Origin: Paraburkholderia edwinii
GTDB taxonomy: Bacteria; Pseudomonadota; Gammaproteobacteria; Burkholderiales; Burkholderiaceae
Assembly: GCF_019428685.1 (NCBI RefSeq)
Contig: NZ_CP080096.1
Coordinates: 558,001 to 622,000, forward strand
DNA: 64,000 bases
Reading direction: 5' to 3'
Positions within the stretch are counted from its first letter, which is position 1; each line of letters begins with the position of its first letter. The notes beneath the pieces were generated by a model that had not been told where the DNA came from, made no database searches, and was given only the letters and a program-made list of their open reading frames with translations. A program made the translations under genes and the position numbers. Positions 46,236-54,256 of this stretch are shown here, piece by piece.

Positions 46236-46972
46236 GAAAATTCCTTCAAGTGAAGATAACGGGGGAACCAGCTGTGAAACAGTGACGCGTTTGCGTCGAC
46301 TGCCGGGAGCAATTTAGACGGTAATTGGCGGAATGAGCGTGAATTTTTAGTAACGGATGGTCCGTAACATTTTGTCAGTGTCAATTGGGCGATAGCCATT
46401 CGAATTGAATGGCAACTTTAAATGGAAGCTAAGTGCCAATTTTGACAAGGCTGTCCGTGCGCGCCCACGACAGCGCGTGCCATGTCGGCAAGCAGTCTTG
46501 CTGGGCAAGCCGCCGAACCTTATCCCGTAAGGTTCGGCGCGCCGACCGAACGCGCCAATCGATGCGCAATAACTTCGCATGCACCACAACTTGCCTTACC
46601 CGTTCAAACAAACCACAAGCGCCATCGAACAATCACTTCGGCAATAAATCTTATCGAAGACCCGCATAAAACCTTAAACCTGTTTTAACTCGTCTAGACG
46701 ATCGAACATTTAAATAACCTGTGGCCGTTTTAAACCCAACCCCAATCCAACCGCTCAAATAACCACAAATCACCACACCCACCGCGCCTAAAACGCAGGC
46801 GTCAAAATGTTACGCAACACCTGTCACAAAATTGCTCTGGTGCGCTGCTTAGTCTTTGCCGGCGAATCCAGATGCGTCGCATCGAACGCAAAGGCTTCGC
46901 GAGTTACGCGCCGCATCGCGCCTGCGCGTCCGTATCGGCCCGCGCCGCATGCCCGGCATCGAATTCAGGTCT
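46236..46972. promoter_or_regulatory. Long regulatory region between the DING gene and gspD
   Basis: This 737-bp AT-richer region separates divergent genes. It holds ATGGTCCGTAACATT (46357-46371; extended TCCGTAACATTTTGTCAG to 46378) and, 440 bp away on the other strand, the inverted 12-mer CAAAATGTTACG (46803-46814). Each lies 130-160 bp from the nearer start codon. A Pho-like half-site CTGTCACAAAA is at 46821-46831, a palindrome CGTCTAGACG at 46691-46700, and a strong hairpin at 46512-46538. Short frames inside show no protein features. Confidence 0.6.
46512..46538. repeat. Perfect 11-bp hairpin
   Basis: GCCGAACCTTA-tcccg-TAAGGTTCGGC is a perfect inverted repeat with a 5-nt loop, in the middle of the DING/gspD intergenic region. 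No T tract follows on either strand, so a plain terminator is unlikely; an RNA structure or protein-binding site is possible. Confidence 0.7.
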
Positions 46973-49654
46973 ATGACACGCACACGCTCCCGTTTCCGCC
47001 GTCGCTCCGCTGCCGCCACCTGCGCGATGCTGGTTCTCAGCCTCCTGTCGGATCCGCTCGCGCATGCACAGCCGCAGTCGCAGCAGCAGGTCAACCTCAG
47101 CTTCTCGAACGTCGATATCAGCCAGGTCGCGAAGGCCATCGGCGCCGCCACCGACACCACGATCATCGTCGACCCGCGCGTCAAAGGGCAGCTCAACCTC
47201 GTCTCCGATAACCCTGTCAGCAAGGAACTCGCGCTCAAGACCCTCGAGTCCGCGCTGCGCATGCAAGGCTTCTCGCTCGTGCGCGATGGCGGCATCCTCA
47301 AGGTCGTGCCCGAAGCCGACGCCAAGCTGCAAGGCGTCCCCACCTACGTCGGCAACACGCCGAAAGCGCGCGGCGATCAGGTCATCACGCAAGTCTTCCG
47401 CCTGCGCAATGGCTCCGCAAACAGCCTGCTGCCCGCGCTGAAGCCGCTCGTCAGCCCCAACAACCAGATCGCTGCCTACCCGGCCGACAACACGCTGATC
47501 GTCACCGACTACGCGGACAACGTGCGCCGCATCGCGGACATCATCGCGGGCGTCGACGGCGGCGGAGGCGGGGCGCAGAAAGTGGCCGTCGTGCCGCTCA
47601 ATCATGAAAGCGCGGTCGACCTCGAGCCGGTCGTGCAGAAGATGCTCGACCCGAGCAACATCGGCAACACCGATGCGACGCTCAAGGTGTCCGTTACCGC
47701 GGACCCGCGCATCAACGCGCTGCTGCTGCGTGCCAGTGATCCGGGCCGCATTCGCGATGCCAAAGCGCTGATCGCGCAGCTCGATGCGCCGACGCGCACG
47801 CCCGGCAATATGCATGTCGTGCGACTGCAGAACGCGAACGCGGTGGAACTCGCGAAAGTGCTGCGCGGCATGCTCGGTTTGGGCGGCGGCGATAGCGCGT
47901 CCGATTCGGATAAGGGCTCGAAAAGCTTCAACGACGGCAACGGCGGCTTCGGCAGCAAGAACAGCAGCAGTGGCAGTGGTTCGAGCGGCAGCGGCACGTC
48001 TTCGTCAACCGGCACCGCGGGCGTGCCGCCGTTGCCCGGCTCGTCGGATAGCGGCAGCGGCGGGTCGACCTATGGCAGCGGCGCGAGCGGCGGTTCCGGT
48101 GGCCAAGGCGGACTGATCGCCGGCGCGCGCGGCGGCGGCCCCGGCAGCGACAATGGAACAAACGGCCTGATTCAGGCGGACCCCGCGACGAATTCGCTCG
48201 TCGTTACCGCGCCCGAGCCCGTCTATCAGAACGTGCGTAACGTGATCGACCAGCTCGATGTGCGCCGCGCGCAGGTCTATCTCGAAGCGATGATCGTCGA
48301 GATGAGCGCGACCTCGGCCGCCAATCTCGGCGTGCAATGGCAAGGCGCGGTGCAGTCGAGCGGCGGCAACAACATCCTCTACGGTTCAACGAACTTCAAC
48401 GTGCCGCCGACGAGCCAGGGCATCGTCAATTTGACTGCGCAAGGCCAGTCGATTGCGCAGAATCTGTCGACTATCGCGACCACCACGCTGCTGAACAACG
48501 GCGTCAATATCGGGCTTATTCACCAGTTCGGCAATTTCTTCGGGCTCGGTGCGCTCGTGCAGGCGCTGTCGACGGTCAGCGATGCGAGCATTCTTTCGTC
48601 GCCGAATCTGATCACGCTCGATAACGAAGAAGCGCGCATCGTGGTCGGTTCGAATGTGCCGATCCAGACGGGTTCGATCGCGACGGGCACCACGGTGACG
48701 AGCGGCAACGTCAGCGCGTTCAACACGTTCGATCGCGAGGACGTCGGCATCGTGTTGCACGTAAAGCCGCAAATCACGCAGGGCGGCACGATCAAGCTGC
48801 AGATTTATTCGGAAGACTCGTCGGTCGACCAGTCGTCGATCAACAATCCGGGCGGCGTGACGATTATCAAGCGCTCGGTGCAGTCGACGGTGCTGTCCGA
48901 CGATGGCGAAATCGTCGTGCTCGGCGGGCTGATCCAGGACAACTACGTGGACGGCAACAACAAGGTGCCGTTGCTTGGCGATATTCCGTTGATCGGCTCG
49001 CTGTTTCGCGCGGAAAACAAGGCTCGCACGAAGACCAACGTGATGGTGTTCCTGCGGCCTGTGATTGTTCGCGATGGGCGCACGCTGGCTGATATTTCGA
49101 CGAACCGCTATGACTATGTGCGGCAGCAGACCACCGATCAGCCAACCGATAACCGCATCATTCGCGATCACGATGTGCCGGTGCTGCCGCCGCTTACGCC
49201 GTCGCCTGCGCAAGGCGTGCCGGCGCAGGATGGGCTGTTCGATCTGAACCGGATGACGCGGCCGGCGCCGCCACCACCGCCGCCGCCGGGTGGGCCGGTT
49301 GGGGCGGTGCCCGCGGGGCCGGCGCCGGGCGCGGGGAATCCGGTGGGATCGCCGGGCGCATCGAATACGTTGAACGCACCGAATGGATCGGGCGCGGCGT
49401 CAGCCCAGGCGCTGCAAACGCGAGCACAAGCTCAAACTCAAACGCAGGCTATTCCCGTAGCGCCTGCGGCATCTGCTGTTGTGGAATCGAACGCAACGGC
49501 CAACGCGAACAGCAGCAACAGCAACAACATCAACACATCGAGCGTCGCCGTCGGCGCGCCGATGGGGTCCGCTGCGCAACACGCCACCGCAGCACCCCTC
49601 ATCGATTCGTTCTCTTCCGCAACGGGCAATTCCCAAAGAACGGATCAGCCATGA
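46973..49654 (+). CDS. gspD: Type II secretion outer-membrane secretin GspD
   Basis: 893 residues from ATG 46973, which gives a clean signal peptide (RRRSAAATCAMLVLSLL...AHA); the frame opens at 46856. N0 begins VNLSFSNVDISQVAKAIGAAT, followed by N1-N3 repeats (VFRLRNGSANSLLPALKPLV; VVPLNHESAVDLEPVV; VVRLQNANAVELAKVLRGML). A 100-residue Gly/Ser-rich insert interrupts N3. The secretin core has QVYLEAMIVEMSA and the gate/C-domain VGSNVPIQTGS and VPLLGDIPLIGSLFR. It forms the exit pore. The Pro- and Asn/Ala/Gln-rich tail is unusually long, with no recognisable pilotin-binding S domain. It overlaps gspE by 4 bp. Confidence 0.93.
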   Translation: MTRTRSRFRRRSAAATCAMLVLSLLSDPLAHAQPQSQQQVNLSFSNVDISQVAKAIGAATDTTIIVDPRVKGQLNLVSDNPVSKELALKTLESALRMQGFSLVRDGGILKVVPEADAKLQGVPTYVGNTPKARGDQVITQVFRLRNGSANSLLPALKPLVSPNNQIAAYPADNTLIVTDYADNVRRIADIIAGVDGGGGGAQKVAVVPLNHESAVDLEPVVQKMLDPSNIGNTDATLKVSVTADPRINALLLRASDPGRIRDAKALIAQLDAPTRTPGNMHVVRLQNANAVELAKVLRGMLGLGGGDSASDSDKGSKSFNDGNGGFGSKNSSSGSGSSGSGTSSSTGTAGVPPLPGSSDSGSGGSTYGSGASGGSGGQGGLIAGARGGGPGSDNGTNGLIQADPATNSLVVTAPEPVYQNVRNVIDQLDVRRAQVYLEAMIVEMSATSAANLGVQWQGAVQSSGGNNILYGSTNFNVPPTSQGIVNLTAQGQSIAQNLSTIATTTLLNNGVNIGLIHQFGNFFGLGALVQALSTVSDASILSSPNLITLDNEEARIVVGSNVPIQTGSIATGTTVTSGNVSAFNTFDREDVGIVLHVKPQITQGGTIKLQIYSEDSSVDQSSINNPGGVTIIKRSVQSTVLSDDGEIVVLGGLIQDNYVDGNNKVPLLGDIPLIGSLFRAENKARTKTNVMVFLRPVIVRDGRTLADISTNRYDYVRQQTTDQPTDNRIIRDHDVPVLPPLTPSPAQGVPAQDGLFDLNRMTRPAPPPPPPPGGPVGAVPAGPAPGAGNPVGSPGASNTLNAPNGSGAASAQALQTRAQAQTQTQAIPVAPAASAVVESNATANANSSNSNNINTSSVAVGAPMGSAAQHATAAPLIDSFSSATGNSQRTDQP

Positions 49655-51153
49655 CGGACGAAACCGTGTTCACTGCTATCGCCGCGCCCGCTGCCGAACC
49701 ACGCGAACCTGCGCGGATCGACCCGTCGCGGATGCTGCCCTATGGTTTCGCGCGCAACGGTCAGATCCTGATCGCGAATCAGCACGACGACACGATTGAA
49801 GTCTGGATCAGCGATCGCACGCCGATTTCGGCGATTGCCGAGGTATCGCGCAACCTGTCGAAGGTATCGCTCGTGTGCGTACCGGCTGACGAGCTCGCGC
49901 AGGCGATCAACGCCGCGTACTCGCGCCAGGACGGCAGCGCGGCGCAGGTGGTCGGCGAAGTGGAAGGCGAAGTCGATCTGTCGCGGTTGATGCAGGACAT
50001 CCCGGAAGTCGAGGATCTGCTCGAGTCCGAAGACGATGCGCCGATCATCCGCATGATCAACGCGCTGCTTACACAGGCGGCGCGCGAGCAGGCTTCCGAT
50101 ATTCATATCGAGCCCTTTGAAAATGCATCGGTCGTGCGCTTTCGCGTCGACGGCACGCTGCGCGATGTCGTGCGGCCCAAGAAAGCGCTGCACGGCGCGC
50201 TGATCTCGCGGATCAAGATCATGGCGCAGCTTGATATCGCGGAAAAACGCCTGCCGCAGGATGGCCGTATTACGCTGCGCGTCGGCGGCCGCCCAGTCGA
50301 CGTGCGCGTATCGACGCTGCCGACCGGTCACGGCGAACGCGCGGTGCTGCGTCTGCTCGAAAAGGACGCGGCGCGTTTGAATCTCGAAGCGCTGGGCATG
50401 GCACAGGACACGCTCGGTCAGTTCGACAAGCTCATCGGACGCCCGCACGGCATCGTGCTCGTCACCGGCCCGACCGGCTCCGGTAAAACGACGACGCTTT
50501 ACGCATCGATGTCGCGCCTCGAAACGGCCACGACCAACATCATGACTGTCGAGGACCCGATCGAATACGATCTCTCGGGCATCGGCCAGACGCAGGTCAA
50601 CGAGCGGATCGGCATGACGTTCGCGCGCGCCTTGCGTTCGATTCTGCGTCAGGATCCGGACGTGATCATGATCGGCGAAATCCGCGACCTCGAAACCGCG
50701 CAGATCGCGGTGCAGGCCTCGCTGACGGGCCACCTTGTACTCGCAACGCTGCATACGAACGATGCGGCATCGGCGGTCACGCGTCTGACGGACATGGGCG
50801 TCGAGCCCTATCTGCTGGCGTCGTCGTTACTCGGCGTGCTCGCACAGCGTCTCGTACGCCGCCTGTGCCCCGTGTGCAAGGAAGAAAAAGAAGAAGACGG
50901 CCACAAGCAATGGCATCCCGTCGGCTGCGACAAGTGCGGACACTCAGGCTATTCAGGACGGCGCGGCGTCTACGAGCTGCTACTGGTTGACGACGCAATC
51001 ACATCGTTGATTCACCGCAACGCATCGGATGCGGAAATCCTCGCGACAAGCCGCAAGCAGGGCATGCGCACCTTGCGCGAGGATGCGAACCGTTGGCTCT
51101 CGACGGGCTTCACGTCCCTTGAAGAAGTGTTGCGGGTGACAGGCGGAGAATGA
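49651..51153 (+). CDS. gspE: Type II secretion ATPase GspE
   Basis: A 500-residue cytosolic hexameric ATPase powering pseudopilus assembly. The N1E region is short, then come DIHIEPFE and RVDGTLRDV, Walker A GPTGSGKTTTLYA (~273), the Asp box (TVEDPIEYDL), Walker B LRQDPDVIMIGEIRD (~335) and the His box (TLHTNDAASAVTRL). The zinc-binding tetracysteine reads CPVCKEEKEEDG...GCDKCG. Its ATG overlaps the gspD stop (ATGA), so they are translationally coupled. Confidence 0.96.
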   Translation: MTDETVFTAIAAPAAEPREPARIDPSRMLPYGFARNGQILIANQHDDTIEVWISDRTPISAIAEVSRNLSKVSLVCVPADELAQAINAAYSRQDGSAAQVVGEVEGEVDLSRLMQDIPEVEDLLESEDDAPIIRMINALLTQAAREQASDIHIEPFENASVVRFRVDGTLRDVVRPKKALHGALISRIKIMAQLDIAEKRLPQDGRITLRVGGRPVDVRVSTLPTGHGERAVLRLLEKDAARLNLEALGMAQDTLGQFDKLIGRPHGIVLVTGPTGSGKTTTLYASMSRLETATTNIMTVEDPIEYDLSGIGQTQVNERIGMTFARALRSILRQDPDVIMIGEIRDLETAQIAVQASLTGHLVLATLHTNDAASAVTRLTDMGVEPYLLASSLLGVLAQRLVRRLCPVCKEEKEEDGHKQWHPVGCDKCGHSGYSGRRGVYELLLVDDAITSLIHRNASDAEILATSRKQGMRTLREDANRWLSTGFTSLEEVLRVTGGE

Positions 51154-51154
51154 C

Positions 51155-52372
51155 ATGTCGGCATTCCGTTACGAAGCGATCAATACGGCAGGCAAAACGC
51201 TCAAGGGCGTGCTCGATGCGGACAGCGCGCGAGCGGGTCGCAGTCAGTTGCGTGCGCAAGGGTTGACGCCGCTCGTCGTCGAACTCGCGGCGCAGCGATC
51301 GCAAGGCGAGCGAAGCCAGCGCTTATCGCTGGGCCGCAAGCTGTCGCAGCGCGAGCAGGCGATTCTGACGCGCCAGCTCGCGAGTCTGTTGATCGCAGGT
51401 TTACCGCTTAGCGAAACACTGACCGTGCTTAGCGAACAGGCCGAGCGCGATTACGTGCGCGAGTTGATGGCGGCGATCCGTTCTGAGGTGGTCGGTGGCC
51501 ATTCGCTTGCGAATGCGTTGTCGCAGCATCCGCGTGATTTTCCGGACATTTATCGCGCGCTCGTCGCGGCTGGCGAACATACAGGCAAGCTCGGTCTCGT
51601 GCTGGCGCGCCTCGCCGACTATATCGAGCAGAGCAATGCGCTAAAGCAGAAGATCGTGCTCGCGTTTACGTATCCAACGGTTGTGACGATCATCGCGTTC
51701 GGCATCGTCACGTTCCTGCTCAGCTATGTGGTGCCGCAAGTCGCGAACGTGTTTACCAGCACAAAGCAGCAGCTGCCGTTCTTAACTGTGGCGATGCTCG
51801 CGCTTTCGAACTTCGTGCGCCATTGGTGGTGGGCCGCGCTAATCGGCGTGGCGCTAACGGTATGGATCGTGCGCGGCATCCTCAAGCAAGCAGGGCCGCG
51901 GCTCGCGTTCGACAAATGGGCGTTGACCTCGCCGCTATTCGGCAAGCTCGTGCGCGGCTATAACACGGTGCGTTTCGCGAGCACGCTCGGCATTCTGACC
52001 GCAGCCGGCGTGCCGATTCTGCGCGCACTGCAGGCGGCCGGCGAAACGCTCAGCAACCGCGCGATGCGCGCCAATATCGACGATGCAATCGTGCGTGTGC
52101 GCGAAGGCACATCGCTGTCGCGCGCGCTAGGCAATACGAAGACATTCCCGCCCGTTCTCGTGCACCTGATCCGTTCAGGCGAAGCCACCGGCGACGTCAC
52201 GACGATGCTCGACCGCGCATCCGAAGGCGAATCGCGCGAACTCGAACGCCGCACGATGTTCCTGACAAGCCTGCTCGAGCCGCTGCTGATTCTCGCGATG
52301 GGCGGCGTGGTGCTCGTGATCGTGCTCGCGGTGATGATGCCGATCATCGAACTGAACAACATGGTGCAGTAA
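51155..52372 (+). CDS. gspF: Type II secretion inner-membrane protein GspF
   Basis: A 405-residue polytopic inner-membrane platform protein. Two T2SF domains are seen, the first with LTRQLASLLIAGLPLSETLTVL and the second with ASTLGILTAAGVPILRALQAA. Three membrane helices lie at ~168-192 (PTVVTIIAFGIVTFLLSYVVP), ~225-245 (WWWAALIGVALTVWIV) and near the C-terminus (LLILAMGGVVLVIVLAVMM). The start is 1 bp after the gspE stop. Last gene of the gspDEF operon. Confidence 0.95.
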   Translation: MSAFRYEAINTAGKTLKGVLDADSARAGRSQLRAQGLTPLVVELAAQRSQGERSQRLSLGRKLSQREQAILTRQLASLLIAGLPLSETLTVLSEQAERDYVRELMAAIRSEVVGGHSLANALSQHPRDFPDIYRALVAAGEHTGKLGLVLARLADYIEQSNALKQKIVLAFTYPTVVTIIAFGIVTFLLSYVVPQVANVFTSTKQQLPFLTVAMLALSNFVRHWWWAALIGVALTVWIVRGILKQAGPRLAFDKWALTSPLFGKLVRGYNTVRFASTLGILTAAGVPILRALQAAGETLSNRAMRANIDDAIVRVREGTSLSRALGNTKTFPPVLVHLIRSGEATGDVTTMLDRASEGESRELERRTMFLTSLLEPLLILAMGGVVLVIVLAVMMPIIELNNMVQ

Positions 52373-52455
52373 TGCGCGGTTCAACTTACGACGCGTCGAA
52401 CCGCGCTTCAAGGGCTTCGAGCACTTCCAGCAAATCGGGCGAATCGTGCAAATGG

Positions 52456-52893
52456 CTAGCGCACGAACGCAGTCGGATTCTCGACAGCCGGCAGCGAGAT
52501 CTCGCGCTGCAAGCTGCCGCGCTTGACGATGATCGAGTGCGCGCGCACTTCGCTAAGCGTCGTCGAATCGTTGATCTTGCCGTTCACGCGGATCACACGC
52601 GCGGGCTCGCCGCCGATGCTGACGACCGCCGCGCCGTGATGCGCATCGAACGACAGCACACCGAGCAGCTGCACCGTATCGCGCGGCCCTTGGTCAGGCT
52701 GCGCGCCGAACAGCGTTGCGCCGGCAGTGGTATCGAGCGCGGCGGCCGGCGCGGGCTGCGCGGGAGCGACAGGAGCGGGCGCCGTGAAAACATGGGCCCA
52801 CCACGCGAGCACCGCAATGAACAGCAGAACGGCTGCGATCGTGCCGAGCAAGGGCAAGGACGTGAACCGATGCGTGAAGTTGAGGCGAAGCAT
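52456..52893 (-). CDS. gspC: Type II secretion protein GspC, short form without PDZ domain
   Basis: A 145-residue inner-membrane protein: a single N-terminal membrane helix (LPLLGTIAAVLLFIAVLAWW), an Ala/Pro linker and the homology-region domain that contacts secretin N0 (LFGAQ...VQLLGVLSFDAHHGAAVVSIGGEPARVIRVNG). It ends after LQREISLPAVENP, with no PDZ or coiled-coil domain. It is encoded opposite to gspDEF and gspG, an arrangement also found in Burkholderia T2SS clusters. ATG 52893 was chosen because it starts directly before the membrane helix; the frame opens at 53004. Confidence 0.87.
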   Translation of the reverse strand: MLRLNFTHRFTSLPLLGTIAAVLLFIAVLAWWAHVFTAPAPVAPAQPAPAAALDTTAGATLFGAQPDQGPRDTVQLLGVLSFDAHHGAAVVSIGGEPARVIRVNGKINDSTTLSEVRAHSIIVKRGSLQREISLPAVENPTAFVR

Positions 52894-53044
52894 GGCGTGG
52901 ATTCCCGCTGGTTGAACCGTATGAACGACATCGAGATAAGCGACATCGGCTGAAGTTGAATGACCCGCGCGCAGAGCAATGTGACATGCATCCGCACGCA
53001 ACACAACGCGTAACCGTATTTTTGGACGAGAGGGTGAACTTGTG
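52894..53044. promoter_or_regulatory. Divergent gspC-gspG promoter region
   Basis: 151 bp containing AGCAATGTGACA at 52975-52986, an exact copy of the element at 24736-24747 (TGTCACATTGCT on the minus strand). At 53009-53027 there is GCGTAACCGTATTTTTGGA, loosely similar to the CGTAACATTTTG element shared by other promoters of the locus. GAGAGGG before the gspG start is its SD. Confidence 0.5.
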
Positions 53045-53554
53045 ATGACTGGTTCGAATATGCCTGAAGGACAAGCGGTTCAAGTGCTTTCGCGCACGCG
53101 CGCTGGAACGTTAGGCGCATCGCGCACGTGGCGCGCACGCGCGCAGCGCGGCTTTACGCTGATCGAAATCATGGTCGTGATCGCGATTCTCGGCATTCTT
53201 GCCGCGCTGATCGTGCCGAAGATCATGAGCCGCCCTGACGAAGCGCGCCGTGTTGCCGCGAAGCAGGACATCGGCACGATGATGCAGGCGCTCAATCTGT
53301 ACCGGCTCGATAACGGCCGTTATCCGACGAGCGAACAGGGCTTGCGCGCGCTCGTCGAAAAGCCGACGACCGACCCGGTGCCGAACAACTGGAAATCAGG
53401 CGGTTATCTCGAGCGCTTGCCGAACGACCCGTGGGGCAATCAGTACCAGTATCTGGCCCCGGGCGTGCACGGCGAAATCGACGTGTTCAGCTACGGCGCG
53501 GACGGAAAGGCAGGCGGGGAGGCGAACGATGCCGATATCGGATCGTGGCAGTAG
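53045..53554 (+). CDS. gspG: Type II secretion major pseudopilin GspG
   Basis: 169 residues. A long 34-residue leader ends QRG before [25 protein letters not shown], the prepilin signal with Glu5. The globular part has the GspG landmarks [32 protein letters not shown] and the calcium-loop end [20 protein letters not shown]. It forms the pseudopilus shaft after cleavage by a prepilin peptidase not encoded here. A GTG directly precedes the chosen ATG. Confidence 0.95.
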   Translation: MTGSNMPEGQAVQVLSRTRAGTLGASRTWRARAQRGFTLIEIMVVIAILGILAALIVPKIMSRPDEARRVAAKQDIGTMMQALNLYRLDNGRYPTSEQGLRALVEKPTTDPVPNNWKSGGYLERLPNDPWGNQYQYLAPGVHGEIDVFSYGADGKAGGEANDADIGSWQ

Positions 53555-54143
53555 GCGCACGCGTTGCCTACGGCAAGGCTCGCTCGTAGCCGGCGCGCAG
53601 CCGCGTCGCGCGCCGCGGCGCTTGCGGTTAGGGATAGTCGGCAGCGGGCAGCGGCATTGCGGAACGGGGCGCGTATTGCACCGCGCATCGTCGCGCGGCT
53701 TCACGCTGATCGAGATGCTCGTCGTGCTGATGATTGCGGGGCTGTTGATAGCAGTTGTTGCGCTCGCGCCGTCGCGCAATAAGCGCACTGATCTGAACGA
53801 GGAGGCGCAGCGTCTCGCGACGCTGCTCGAATCCGCGGATGACGAAGCGCAAGTGCGGTCGGCATCGATCGCGTGGCAGCCGGTCGATGGCGGCTATCGC
53901 TTCTTTCAGCGTGCGGAAAACGGCAAGTGGTTGCCGTTGAGCGACGACGTGCTCGGTCCGCATCGATGGGATGCCGATGTGACGGGCGTGTCGATTCACT
54001 ATACCGGTGGCGCGGGCATTCAACGCGTCGTGTTCGGCGACGAAAGTATCGAGGTGCCGGTGACGATCACGCTTCATTCCGGTGACGTAAGCCTGCTGGT
54101 GGTCGGCACCGGCATCGGCAACTTTGCAGTACGGCGGCCATGA
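53529..54143 (+). CDS. gspH: Type II secretion minor pseudopilin GspH
   Basis: 204 residues from ATG 53529, overlapping the gspG end by 26 bp. The prepilin motif SRG before [22 protein letters not shown] comes only after ~56 Arg-rich residues, a long leader. A TTG about six codons before the cleavage site is a possible alternative start. The body ([37 protein letters not shown]) fits GspH. Normally gspI would follow; here gspL follows after a small frame. Confidence 0.85.
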   Translation: MPISDRGSRRTRCLRQGSLVAGAQPRRAPRRLRLGIVGSGQRHCGTGRVLHRASSRGFTLIEMLVVLMIAGLLIAVVALAPSRNKRTDLNEEAQRLATLLESADDEAQVRSASIAWQPVDGGYRFFQRAENGKWLPLSDDVLGPHRWDADVTGVSIHYTGGAGIQRVVFGDESIEVPVTITLHSGDVSLLVVGTGIGNFAVRRP

Positions 54144-54256
54144 ATATGCAAGACGATCGTACGTGGCATTACGTTCAGCGAAAGCGCAAATACGAATGCG
54201 AGTGTGAGCGCGTGTGTGCGTGCGAACTTGAGGAGGCTTCGTTATGTCGAGCCTGA
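54140..54256 (+). CDS. Possible small Cys-rich protein between gspH and gspL
   Basis: A 38-codon frame starts at an ATG that overlaps the gspH stop (ATGA) and ends 13 bp inside gspL. It reads [20 protein letters not shown]..., with four cysteines in a short charged stretch (ECECERVCAC). The overlap suggests translational coupling, and it occupies the place where gspI-gspJ-gspK are missing. It may equally be the untranslated spacer holding the gspL SD (GAGGAGG). No homologue recognised. Confidence 0.3.
   Translation: MNMQDDRTWHYVQRKRKYECECERVCACELEEASLCRA

Noticed and set aside
46433..46688. Short open frames in the DING/gspD intergenic region
   Set aside because: They span the hairpin and AT-rich DNA, lack SDs and have no protein-like composition.
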